From assembly GCA_947624435.1 (NCBI GenBank), contig CANQKE010000021.1, forward strand, positions 1 to 43,879: 43,879 nucleotides of DNA, given 5' to 3'. Shown piece after piece: positions 30,702 through 39,878 of the stretch. Position numbers and translations under genes: made by a program. This DNA comes from an uncultured Ruminiclostridium sp. (GTDB taxonomy: Bacteria; Bacillota; Clostridia; Oscillospirales; Ruminococcaceae). Every line of letters begins with the position of its first letter. Within the stretch, counting starts at the first letter, position 1. The notes below the pieces were generated by a model, which made no database searches, was not told the origin of the DNA, and saw only the letters and a program-made list of their open reading frames with translations.

Positions 30702-31720
30702 GAAAACTGCTTAATTCACTGTACATTCTTGACGAGACGGCGTGGCTTTCGCTCGACGGTGAAAATATCGTCTGCAAAAAAGACAGCGATGAAAAATTCA
30801 GAATGCCCTTATCTAATATAGAGGACATCTATTGTTTCAGCTTTTTGGGGTGTTCCCCCGCTCTGCTGGGAAAATGTGCCGAATACGGTATAGCAGTTAA
30901 TTTTTTCTCGCCGAACGGAAAATTTTTAGCGAGAGTACAGGGTACAACAAAGGGAAACATTTTTCTGAGAAAGGCGCAGTTTGAAAAATTTGCAGCTCCC
31001 GATCCCGTCTTATGGCAAAACACAGTCGCGGCAAAGCTGTCAAACACAAGATACCTGATAAGACGCTCTATGCATGATAATCCGTCACTTGATGACGACG
31101 GAAAATTATCCGTATGTATTTCCGATATAGAAAACGGCATCGACCATGTTTATGAAACCTATGACAAAGAAGCGATAATGGGAATCGAAGGAGCAAGCGC
31201 TAAGTCTTATTTCAACATTTTTGATCGGCTCATACTTCAGCAGAAGGATGATTTTTACCTCTGCGCAAGGACAAAGCGCCCGCCGCTCGACCCCGTGAAT
31301 GCCGCGCTGTCGTTTTTATACTCGGTATTGACAAGTCAGTATGCTTCAGCGCTTGAGGGAGTGGGGCTAGACAGCTGCTATGGGTTTTATCACGCCCTGC
31401 GCTCCGGCAGAAGCAGTCTTGCCTGCGACCTTGTCGAAGAAACACGGTGTATTATCGAGAGGATAGTTCTCACCATGATCAACCTAAAACAGCTTAAGCC
31501 GGATGATTTTGAAAAGCAGGAAAGCGGAGCTGTATATCTGACAAAGGACGGAAGAAAAAAGGTGATAACCGCATGGCAGGAGAAAAAGAGAAGTACGATA
31601 GTACATCCGTATCTCAATGAAAAAATCCCTCTCGGATTGATCCCGTATGTACAGAGTATGCTGCTTGCAAAATATGTACGCGGGGAATTGCAGGAATATC
31701 CGTGCTATCTGATGAAATAG
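30698..31720 (+). CDS. cas1: Cas1 integrase
   Basis: From the ATG at 30698 the protein has 340 residues. It starts RKLLNSLYILDETAWLSLDG and has AIMGIEGASAKSYF (catalytic Glu), GFYHALRSGRSSLACDLVEE (His and Asp/Glu of the metal site) and RKKVITAWQEKKRSTIVHPY. It integrates new spacers with Cas2 and Cas4. The ATG overlaps the cas4 TGA and follows AAAGGAGAG by 8 nt; a GTG 9 nt earlier is less likely. Confidence 0.97.
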   Translation: MRKLLNSLYILDETAWLSLDGENIVCKKDSDEKFRMPLSNIEDIYCFSFLGCSPALLGKCAEYGIAVNFFSPNGKFLARVQGTTKGNIFLRKAQFEKFAAPDPVLWQNTVAAKLSNTRYLIRRSMHDNPSLDDDGKLSVCISDIENGIDHVYETYDKEAIMGIEGASAKSYFNIFDRLILQQKDDFYLCARTKRPPLDPVNAALSFLYSVLTSQYASALEGVGLDSCYGFYHALRSGRSSLACDLVEETRCIIERIVLTMINLKQLKPDDFEKQESGAVYLTKDGRKKVITAWQEKKRSTIVHPYLNEKIPLGLIPYVQSMLLAKYVRGELQEYPCYLMK

Positions 31721-31729
31721 GTGATAATT

Positions 31730-32020
31730 ATGATGGTATTGATAAGCTACGACGTTTCTACGGTTTCACCAGAGGGCAAAAAACGTCTTAGAAAAGCAGC
31801 AAAGGAATGTCAGAATTACGGTCAGCGAGTACAAAATTCCGTATTTGAGATCGATACCGACTACGGCACTTTTCTTAAAGTAAAGGATAAACTGCTTAAG
31901 ATAATAGACGAGAAATACGACAGTATAAGATTCTATTATCTTGGCAATAATTGGAAAAGGCGTGTAGAACATTACGGCACTAAAGAGACATATGACCCTG
32001 AGGGAGTTATAATAATATGA
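31730..32020 (+). CDS. cas2: Cas2
   Basis: The 96-residue protein has the ferredoxin-like Cas2 fold: MVLISYDVSTVSPEGKKRL with the conserved Asp, GQRVQNSVFEIDTDYGTF and DSIRFYYLGNNW. It is the dimer bridge of the Cas1-Cas2 integrase. AGGTGATAATT precedes the ATG. It is the last gene of the operon; the leader begins right after its stop. Confidence 0.97.
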   Translation: MMVLISYDVSTVSPEGKKRLRKAAKECQNYGQRVQNSVFEIDTDYGTFLKVKDKLLKIIDEKYDSIRFYYLGNNWKRRVEHYGTKETYDPEGVIII

Positions 32021-32167
32021 AGTGCGAACCTTAAATAAAACTTATTTGCCGAACGGTTCGCAGATAAAAAGTGCCGAAAAACAAAAGTTACTTGCAAAGC
32101 CTAAAAGGTTTTGTGAATAAATTCCGCCTATGTTGTGGCGCGGCTTTATATTGTAACAAGATATAGG
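32021..32167 (+). promoter_or_regulatory. CRISPR leader
   Basis: A 147-bp AT-rich stretch between the cas2 stop and the first repeat. Near its start GCGAACC (32024-32030) pairs with GGTTCGC (32055-32061), with AAATAA/TTATTT nested inside; this may end the cas transcript. The leader should carry the array promoter and the signal for spacer insertion. The degenerate repeat lies at the far end, confirming this is the leader side. Confidence 0.85.
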
Positions 32168-35100
32168 GTCGCGCCCCTCGCGGGGCGTGTGAGTTGAAAT
32201 CTGTTATGTGTTGCGTTCCTTTGCCGTCTGATCCTGTCGCGCCCCTCGCGGGGCGTGTGAGTTGAAATTACCTAATGAGGTTGTGCAGTTTTTAGGTTAT
32301 GTGTCGCGCCCCTCGCGGGGCGTGTGAGTTGAAATATCGAAACTAAACAGAAAGTAAAAAGCGCGAACGGTCGCGCCCCTCGCGGGGCGTGTGAGTTGAA
32401 ATTTAAGGATATTTGATTTTATTTCCGCGCAAAAGCGTCGCGCCCCTCGCGGGGCGTGTGAGTTGAAATTCTTTCTGTCCTTACGTTCCATAGGAACACC
32501 GACAGTCGCGCCCCTCGCGGGGCGTGTGAGTTGAAATGCAGTATGTACTTTTACCGGAATATCACAAGTCCGTCGCGCCCCTCGCGGGGCGTGTGAGTTG
32601 AAATTTTTCATAGCAGCCAGATTCCGCGCCCTAAGCGTGTCGCGCCCCTCGCGGGGCGTGTGAGTTGAAATAATCTTCATCAACATCAATCCCGGTGATC
32701 TCTTGTCGCGCCCCTCGCGGGGCGTGTGAGTTGAAATCTGCGGGGCGCGGGGTCGCAATCCCCGCTTAATTGCGTCGCGCCCCTCGCGGGGCGTGTGAGT
32801 TGAAATTTTCGTGTGCAAGTCCGCTCTTACCGCGTAACTGGGTCGCGCCCCTCGCGGGGCGTGTGAGTTGAAATTGATTCTGTCCTCGGTTTTTTTCGCA
32901 CCGGAGAAGTCGCGCCCCTCGCGGGGCGTGTGAGTTGAAATGCTTCTGCCGCCGAGGGCGCGGATAAAGGACTTTGTCGCGCCCCTCGCGGGGCGTGTGA
33001 GTTGAAATTTGTATGTATGTACAACTGTATACTTGTACACAGGTCGCGCCCCTCGCGGGGCGTGTGAGTTGAAATTTGTGCTTTACCCGGAGAGTGCCCC
33101 GGCTGACTGGGTCGCGCCCCTCGCGGGGCGTGTGAGTTGAAATTGCCGTTGCCGCTTGCATTAGAAAATTTGAACGGTCGCGCCCCTCGCGGGGCGTGTG
33201 AGTTGAAATGATTTTGCGGTCGAAAACAGGGTGATCGAGCATAAGTCGCGCCCCTCGCGGGGCGTGTGAGTTGAAATGATGTTTTAGAGGATGACACCTT
33301 ATTACCCGTTTGTCGCGCCCCTCGCGGGGCGTGTGAGTTGAAATTAAGCTGTTGCGCGTCCTTTGACCGCCAGTTAAAAGTCGCGCCCCTCGCGGGGCGT
33401 GTGAGTTGAAATGCTCAGTTTTACCGGTACTAAACCGAGATAATGGTCGCGCCCCTCGCGGGGCGTGTGAGTTGAAATTCTCTGGTTGGTGAGCGCCTTT
33501 GTTTCCCATGCAGTCGCGCCCCTCGCGGGGCGTGTGAGTTGAAATCTTATGGGGTAGGGCTGATCGGCTCAACCCTCCGGGTCGCGCCCCTCGCGGGGCG
33601 TGTGAGTTGAAATCTGTCAAAATCCGCGCATTCTATAAGATACGGCGTCGCGCCCCTCGCGGGGCGTGTGAGTTGAAATACCGAGGGTACATTTACCGTT
33701 ATCACACCGGAAACGTCGCGCCCCTCGCGGGGCGTGTGAGTTGAAATGTTGAAACGATTTCATCTATTCTCGCACTACCCCGTCGCGCCCCTCGCGGGGC
33801 GTGTGAGTTGAAATTTGTTTATACCCAGTTCTATACTCAGCTGCGATAGTCGCGCCCCTCGCGGGGCGTGTGAGTTGAAATTTCCGCTCCATGATAGGGC
33901 ATGATATTAACGTTTGTCGCGCCCCTCGCGGGGCGTGTGAGTTGAAATGATATATCATCTATTTTTGGAACGTTGCAATCTTGTCGCGCCCCTCGCGGGG
34001 CGTGTGAGTTGAAATTTTCTCGCTTTTGGAAAAATAGTATATCGGTCGCTGTTGTCGCGCCCCTCGCGGGGCGTGTGAGTTGAAATACCGAGGGTACATT
34101 TACCGTTATCACACCGGAAACGTCGCGCCCCTCGCGGGGCGTGTGAGTTGAAATGTTGAAACGATTTCATCTATTCTCGCACTACCCCGTCGCGCCCCTC
34201 GCGGGGCGTGTGAGTTGAAATTTGTTTATACCCAGTTCTATACTCAGCTGCGATAGTCGCGCCCCTCGCGGGGCGTGTGAGTTGAAATTTGTGTTAAAAT
34301 TAAAAATAGACGGCATAGCGTTTGGTCGCGCCCCTCGCGGGGCGTGTGAGTTGAAATCTGCTTGCTTAGGTGCTTACGGTCGCCGGTGAGCCCGTCGCGC
34401 CCCTCGCGGGGCGTGTGAGTTGAAATTCACATATTCGCAGGAGCGGATTATTCCGTGAGCGGTCGCGCCCCTCGCGGGGCGTGTGAGTTGAAATCTCCTC
34501 TTTGCCTTAAATATACGTTATCTATAGCGGGTCGCGCCCCTCGCGGGGCGTGTGAGTTGAAATAATTCTTATTTTTTATTCAAACCTACCCAAGACTGTC
34601 GCGCCCCTCGCGGGGCGTGTGAGTTGAAATCATAGTCAACAATATCCCCCTCGAAAATCCTCTGTCGCGCCCCTCGCGGGGCGTGTGAGTTGAAATCTGA
34701 TGAATCGATAACTTAGTGTCTCGCAATCGCAAGTCGCGCCCCTCGCGGGGCGTGTGAGTTGAAATTTTCCCAATTGAACCAATTAAACACCATTCTACCA
34801 GTCGCGCCCCTCGCGGGGCGTGTGAGTTGAAATCATAGTCAACAATATCCCCCTCGAAAATCCTCTGTCGCGCCCCTCGCGGGGCGTGTGAGTTGAAATC
34901 TGATGAATCGATAACTTAGTGTCTCGCAATCGCAAGTCGCGCCCCTCGCGGGGCGTGTGAGTTGAAATTTTCCCAATTGAACCAATTAAACACCATTCTA
35001 CCAGTCGCGCCCCTCGCGGGGCGTGTGAGTTGAAATCCTGTGATATAGTTGTTTTTTCGTTTAATACAGACATGTCGCGCCCCTCGCGGGGCGTGTGAGT

Positions 35101-36319
35101 TGAAATTAAATCATCAACAAAATTTTCATGCTCTTCCTCAGTCGCGCCCCTCGCGGGGCGTGTGAGTTGAAATGTGCATATCCTCAATAGTGTTTGGATA
35201 TACAGAGTCGCGCCCCTCGCGGGGCGTGTGAGTTGAAATAGGATAACAGGAGGTGTATAACAGGATGAAATCTAGTCGCGCCCCTCGCGGGGCGTGTGAG
35301 TTGAAATGCATTTAATATTATACCAAATATTTAACGGCTTGGTCGCGCCCCTCGCGGGGCGTGTGAGTTGAAATTAAACAGTATCTCACGCATTTTCTTC
35401 ACCCTCCGTGTCGCGCCCCTCGCGGGGCGTGTGAGTTGAAATTTTTTGGTACTGTTTATTCATATACTCTGCGCGCGCGTCGCGCCCCTCGCGGGGCGTG
35501 TGAGTTGAAATTTCACCGTTCATAAGTTTTTCAACCTGTTTGCGGGTCGCGCCCCTCGCGGGGCGTGTGAGTTGAAATGACCCGCCCTCTGCACTTTCCG
35601 AGGGTAAGTGGTGTCGCGCCCCTCGCGGGGCGTGTGAGTTGAAATTCTTTATAGTCCGTTATATATACATTATCCATAGTCGCGCCCCTCGCGGGGCGTG
35701 TGAGTTGAAATCCCTCCCCAAAAAATAACCGAAAATGATTTGATTGTCGCGCCCCTCGCGGGGCGTGTGAGTTGAAATATTTTTGTTTTTTAGGATGTGT
35801 TTAAGTTGCCTTCGTCGCGCCCCTCGCGGGGCGTGTGAGTTGAAATTACGGTGGGCGCTCCGTGTTTTGTTTTTCTGCCCGTCGCGCCCCTCGCGGGGCG
35901 TGTGAGTTGAAATGTCCGGAAACCGATAGAAAGCTGATTGAAAGGAGCGTCGCGCCCCTCGCGGGGCGTGTGAGTTGAAATTGTGTTCCCTCGGAAAATA
36001 TGCCCCTGCTTGCTGCCCGTCGCGCCCCTCGCGGGGCGTGTGAGTTGAAATTGCGTCTGTCATATCGTCAAGTCGGATTATGGGTAGTCGCGCCCCTCGC
36101 GGGGCGTGTGAGTTGAAATTCACAGTATAGACGCAGTAAGATATTCCCTTGAAGTCGCGCCCCTCGCGGGGCGTGTGAGTTGAAATGTTCAGGGATAACA
36201 GCAGGTAAAGCAGCAGCTAGTCGCGCCCCTCGCGGGGCGTGTGAGTTGAAATCCCTTAAAATGTTGCCGGACTTAAAGTCCGGTTCGTCGCACCTCTCGT
36301 GAAACATGTGAGGTGAAAT
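32168..36319 (+). CRISPR. Type I-C CRISPR array, 62 repeats and 61 spacers
   Basis: The repeat is 33 bp: it begins GTCGCGCCCC, contains the palindrome CGCCCC-TCGC-GGGGCG and ends GTGTGAGTTGAAAT. By reading, 61 copies are the same and the last one (36287-36319) is degenerate (GTCGCACCTCTCGTGAAACA...), so the array runs from the cas2 side. Spacers are 33-38 bp, mostly 33-36. Six spacers are repeats of others: three following the repeats at 33647, 33715 and 33782 recur after those at 34054, 34122 and 34189, and three at 34631-34800 recur in tandem at 34834-35003. That leaves 55 different spacers. The stem-loop repeat suits Cas5c processing, leaving an 11-nt-type 5' handle ending GTTGAAAT. Confidence 0.99.
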
Positions 36320-36347
36320 GACAAAGAAACTTTATGTTCGCTTTTAA

Positions 36348-36683
36348 TCATTCTTTGCTTTCTGTTGGCAGATCCGCCAGCATGGAATAGCCGAGCAGTT
36401 CAACTACATACATCGGCGCTTTTGAACGTCCGCTCACCCAATTGTTGTAAGTATGGGCGTTGATATGACGTTTTATAGCAAAACCTCTGCCGCACTGTTT
36501 GGAAAATTTGCTGAAATCTGACTGAGCTTGAGCAACCGCAAATATAATCTCACAAAACTTGATTAAGCCATCCGCAGTATATGGACAGCCAGTAGGAAAG
36601 CCGTACTCAGTCATAAAATCTCTTGCTGTTTTACATTTTTTTGCTTCCTCAACATACGCGAGGTACTGACTGTAAGTTATCAT
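36348..36683 (-). CDS. HTH-like protein, paralog A, between array and cas3
   Basis: This 111-residue protein shares about half its residues with the next gene. Both open MITY..YL.YVE.AK..KT, contain CPYTA.G..KFC.IIFAV, and end with a segment (KRHINAHTYNNWVSGRSKAP, MYVVELLGYSMLADLP) that resembles the helix-turn-helix of small XRE-like regulators (R-T-x-x-x-W-x-x-G-x-x-x-P-x-Y-V-x-x-L-L). It may therefore be a DNA-binding regulator, but no family is certain. It starts 29 nt from the last repeat, with its own promoter (36702-36730) and a ribosome site AAAAGGAGAAAAAAG. Confidence 0.65.
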   Translation of the reverse strand: MITYSQYLAYVEEAKKCKTARDFMTEYGFPTGCPYTADGLIKFCEIIFAVAQAQSDFSKFSKQCGRGFAIKRHINAHTYNNWVSGRSKAPMYVVELLGYSMLADLPTESKE

Positions 36684-36701
36684 CTTTTTTCTCCTTTTTT
36701 C

Positions 36702-36730
36702 ATTATAATATTCAACATTTCCTTTGCCAA
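36702..36730 (-). promoter_or_regulatory. Promoter of paralog A
   Basis: Minus strand: TTGGCA (36730-36725), 17-nt spacer, TATAAT (36707-36702). The transcript would start almost at the ribosome site, leaving a very short leader. Confidence 0.68.
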
Positions 36731-36846
36731 GCGGTAATTTGAAAAGAAAATGTTATTATAGTTTGGGTTTATGATCTTCTTCATCTTTGCTTTCGTAAAT
36801 TCTTTTGTATTTTACCATTATAGTACCTTTTTGTATTGTGCGGGAC

Positions 36847-37251
36847 TTAAAACTTCCAGCCGTTTTTTTCAAGCTCGTCCGCTATCTTTGGCCAACTGTT
36901 AACGATAGCATTGTACTTATCCTCAATCGGCAAGTCTGCCAACATGGAGTAGCCAAGCATTTCGACGACATATTCGGGCGATTTGCTTTTTTGCCCCGCC
37001 CAATCCTTATACGTCGGGATAGGAAGATTACGCGAACGCGCAAAGGCGTTCCGGCTATTTGCAACACTTAAATCGCTCAAAGCATTGTAGTCCAGTCGGG
37101 ATACCGCGAATATAATCTTGCAAAATTTTGCAATCCCCTCCGCCGTATATGGGCAGTTAGCAGGATAGCCTATTCCTGACAAAAACTCTCCGGATGTCTT
37201 GTAGTTTTTTGCGTCCTCAACATATTCAAGATATTCACGATACGTTATCAT
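36847..37251 (-). CDS. HTH-like protein, paralog B, between array and cas3
   Basis: The 134-residue protein is the longer paralog. It shares the N-terminus (MITYREYLEYVEDAKNYKT), the CPYTAEGIAKFCKIIFAVS core and the HTH-like end (RNLPIPTYKDWAGQKSKSPE, YVVEMLGYSMLADLP). It adds a C-terminal tail (DKYNAIVNSWPKIADELEKN). No enzyme motif is seen. A perfect promoter (37285-37313) and AAAGGAGAAAAAAG precede it. It may regulate cas3, the array or itself; this is inference from position only. Confidence 0.68.
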   Translation of the reverse strand: MITYREYLEYVEDAKNYKTSGEFLSGIGYPANCPYTAEGIAKFCKIIFAVSRLDYNALSDLSVANSRNAFARSRNLPIPTYKDWAGQKSKSPEYVVEMLGYSMLADLPIEDKYNAIVNSWPKIADELEKNGWKF

Positions 37252-37284
37252 CTTTTTTCTCCTTTTATAAATACTTATATCTAT

Positions 37285-37313
37285 ATTATACCATCTGTTT
37301 TTATGCTTGTCAA
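37285..37313 (-). promoter_or_regulatory. Consensus promoter of paralog B
   Basis: Minus strand: TTGACA (37313-37308), 17-nt spacer, TATAAT (37290-37285). It is a perfect consensus, stronger than the cas operon promoter. Confidence 0.8.
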
Positions 37314-37380
37314 TTGAAAGTACTTCTTTCGCAAACTAGGCATTTTCGTGATTGAAAATGCCTATACTTATTAAGTTTCA

Positions 37381-39552
37381 TTAATCTATTTTATCATCCG
37401 CCATATCAATATCCAAGCCGGTGTCGGGCTTATAGTAATCGTTATTATTAAGAACATATATGCCGTTTGCATATTCACTGATAATGCCTTTGGAACGCGC
37501 ATTCTGAAATTCTCCGATACGAAGCGGAACAGTATACGGCTGTAATGCGCGAACGCTTTTGAGCCCGCCGGATTTTATTGCTTTCAAAGCTTCATCGGCT
37601 TTATCGCAGTTGTTTATCACGACGCCAATGCTCTCATCGTCGATAAGGCGTATTGTATCCGCATATTCGCGAAACGGTATTCTGTCCGGCATCATTCCGT
37701 CTTTATATATGGATATATTCTCTATCACTTCGTCGTAATGCTTAAAAAGCTTTTTATAATATTTATCTACGGTTTCATCCGCAGAAATATCATATCCTGC
37801 TTTGAAAAACTCTCTTACCAGTCCTGCGCGAAATTCAAGCTCCTGCTTGACCGGTTCGCCTGTATCAAAAACATAGACGTTTCCGTTTTCTCTTTTGCCC
37901 TCGCGATTGCATCTTCCGCCCGACTGTAGAATGCTGTCCAGCCCCGATATCTCTCTGAATACCGTTTCAAAATCAAGATCTACACCCGCCTCTATAAGCG
38001 AAGTGGAAACGACCGTTACAGGCTGATTGCATTTAAGGCAATTCTGTATTTTTTCGATAACAAGCATGCGATCACACGGGGTCATATATGTAGAAAGGTG
38101 AAAACGATTGCCGGACAGCATTTTGTAAACTTCCCTGGCTGTTTTCTTTTTATTTACAATAATAAGATTTGAATCAAACTGCTGCGATCTTTCGACTATT
38201 CCCTCATACGAAGCATCTTTAATATAATCGTAAGTACATTTCTTGAAATATTTGAAATCCGATCTATCTGAAATCAAATCGGTGGAAACACAATCTGGCA
38301 TATATCTTTCAAACAGCATTGAATAATCGGGCATCGTTGCCGAAAGAAAAATCACATCGCTGTTGAGATATTTTGCGACATAACCGATAGCCCGCATACA
38401 CGGCTGAAGCAGCTTTATCGGCAGAAGATGCACCTCGTCAAAAATTATAACCGAATCCGCCATATTATGCATTTTTCTCAGCGCCGAGCTTCTGTATTGA
38501 TACAGAGATTGGAAAAACTGAACGCTTGTAGTAACAATTATAGGCGCATCCCAGTTTTCGGTCGATTTTTTCAGCTTTTGCAGAGTTGAAATCTCTTCGG
38601 CGTCAGCGTTTTTATCATATTCAAATGTGTAATTAGAATGGTGGCGGAGAATATCCACATTATCCTTGAATATTTCGCTCATTGTTTTTGACGTCTGCTC
38701 GATTATGCTGGTATAAGGAATAACATAGATGATACGCTTTTTGCCCGACGCTTTCATTTTTTCAAACGCGAGCTTTAGGCTGCAATAGGTTTTTCCGCTG
38801 CCGGTCGGCATATTAAGTATGCTGATATTTGCCGAATTTGCGGAGTTTTCAATTGCCTGATCCAGCAATCTGCTCCTTGCTTTTTGCAATTCGGTCTCAA
38901 AGGGAAAATTATTTTTATATTCATTCAAACAAATGTCGGCAGCGTTAAAGTCAGATTTTAACTTCCTGTCTATATCGGGAGAAAAGAATTTTTCCGTATC
39001 AAGAAAATCTGCGTCGGTAAGGCAGGAAAAAAGATATCTTGTAAAAAAAGCATATTTTTCGATAACTTCACGGAGATCCTTTGAAAGAAGATTTTTCATC
39101 AGCATATCGACGTTGGGAAAATTAAAATTGATCTCGTTTTTATAAGCGCTGTAATCAGAGCTTCCCACATACTCGGCTTCCCTTTTCAATCTTCCGTGAA
39201 GAGTGGACGCGTCGGCGGGGTCGTAATCCGAGCCGCCGTCCGGAATCCCGGTATGGTGTCCCATCACACAATATTGCAGCATCGGCAAAATAAGTTTTTC
39301 GGCGTCGGTAAGCTGAAATTTGCCCAGTTCGATTGCCGACGGCGTAGAATGCTCATATTTGTTGTGTTTACCGTTAATTATATGGTCTTGGAAAGCATCG
39401 GCATACTTCCCCAAGTCATGTATAAGCCCCTCTAAATATGCCATTTCTTTCATCGGCTCTATTGCAAAGCTTTCTGCAAGTCTTGCGGTGTTTTCGAGGT
39501 GTTCCTTGACGGACTGTGTGGTACCGTTGTTTTTATGAGCTATATACTCCAT
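37381..39552 (-). CDS. cas3: Cas3 HD nuclease-helicase, detached from the cas operon
   Basis: From the ATG at 39552 the protein has 723 residues. The HD nuclease domain is N-terminal (SVKEHLENTARLAE, LEGLIHDLGKYADAF with His45-Asp46, and VMGHHTG around 97-102). The SF2 helicase follows: Walker A NMPTGSGKTY (247-256), DEVH (372-375), SAT (404-406) and STSLIEAGVDLDF/QSGGRCNREGK. It unwinds and cuts target DNA recruited by Cas8c. In standard I-C loci cas3 heads the operon; here it lies beyond the array on the other strand with its own promoter (39604-39638). GGAGG 7 nt before the ATG sets the start; an earlier in-frame start at 39594 has no ribosome site. Confidence 0.96.
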   Translation of the reverse strand: MEYIAHKNNGTTQSVKEHLENTARLAESFAIEPMKEMAYLEGLIHDLGKYADAFQDHIINGKHNKYEHSTPSAIELGKFQLTDAEKLILPMLQYCVMGHHTGIPDGGSDYDPADASTLHGRLKREAEYVGSSDYSAYKNEINFNFPNVDMLMKNLLSKDLREVIEKYAFFTRYLFSCLTDADFLDTEKFFSPDIDRKLKSDFNAADICLNEYKNNFPFETELQKARSRLLDQAIENSANSANISILNMPTGSGKTYCSLKLAFEKMKASGKKRIIYVIPYTSIIEQTSKTMSEIFKDNVDILRHHSNYTFEYDKNADAEEISTLQKLKKSTENWDAPIIVTTSVQFFQSLYQYRSSALRKMHNMADSVIIFDEVHLLPIKLLQPCMRAIGYVAKYLNSDVIFLSATMPDYSMLFERYMPDCVSTDLISDRSDFKYFKKCTYDYIKDASYEGIVERSQQFDSNLIIVNKKKTAREVYKMLSGNRFHLSTYMTPCDRMLVIEKIQNCLKCNQPVTVVSTSLIEAGVDLDFETVFREISGLDSILQSGGRCNREGKRENGNVYVFDTGEPVKQELEFRAGLVREFFKAGYDISADETVDKYYKKLFKHYDEVIENISIYKDGMMPDRIPFREYADTIRLIDDESIGVVINNCDKADEALKAIKSGGLKSVRALQPYTVPLRIGEFQNARSKGIISEYANGIYVLNNNDYYKPDTGLDIDMADDKID

Positions 39553-39603
39553 AATTTCCTCCATGCATTTAATAAAAATCTTTTCCAAAGTCATTTATTT
39601 AAC

Positions 39604-39638
39604 AATTATAGCATAATATCGGCGGGTTGTCCAAATTT
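39604..39638 (-). repeat. Right copy of the 35-bp direct repeat; cas3 promoter
   Basis: The copy matches 26346-26380 at 34 of 35 positions, same orientation. Read leftward it holds TTGGAC (-35, 39634-39629), an 18-nt spacer and TATAAT (-10, 39610-39605), so it would drive cas3. It marks the right border of the 13.3-kb segment that contains all the CRISPR-Cas genes. Confidence 0.85.
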
Positions 39639-39648
39639 ACAAAAATAC

Positions 39649-39680
39649 TGCAAAAAATCGACGGCAGAAAACCTGCCGCC
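39649..39680 (-). terminator. Terminator between the R-M side and cas3
   Basis: GACGGCAG (39660-39667) pairs with CTGCCGCC (39673-39680, one mismatch or wobble). Read leftward it is followed by GATTTTTTGC. It would stop transcripts from the restriction-modification genes before the cas3 promoter. Confidence 0.75.
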
Positions 39681-39711
39681 GAAAGTTTTTTCAAAAGCGA
39701 TCCCACGCAGA

Positions 39712-39834
39712 TCATGTCGTGAGCTGCCGGCTGACCTCGCGCTTATTAATGTCTTTGGAGAACAACAGCTTGAACACCGTCCGTACAATGGGCTGAATAA
39801 AGAAAATTTGCGTTAAAAGCGCAAACTCGATCAA
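39712..39834 (-). pseudogene. Hydrophobic open stretch, possible 3' remnant of a membrane protein
   Basis: A frame open from before 39834 (a TTG there) to a stop at 39712 codes for LIEFALLTQIFFIQPIVRTV followed by FKLLFSKDINKREVSRQL. A hydrophobic helix with a basic tail looks like real protein, but there is no good start codon or ribosome site, and the N-terminal part is missing. It may be the tail of a gene cut when the CRISPR segment or the R-M genes arrived, or a very small membrane protein. Otherwise 39681-39878 shows nothing. Confidence 0.3.
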
Positions 39835-39878
39835 TATGACTGCCCATTTTACCGATCACGTCAAATTATTTTCATTAA

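Noticed and set aside
32297-36307. Long leftward open frames through the CRISPR array
   Set aside because: They only translate the repeat again and again (ISTHTPREGRD/FNSHAPRGAR/QLTRPARGAT); no start signals, and the DNA is a clear CRISPR array.
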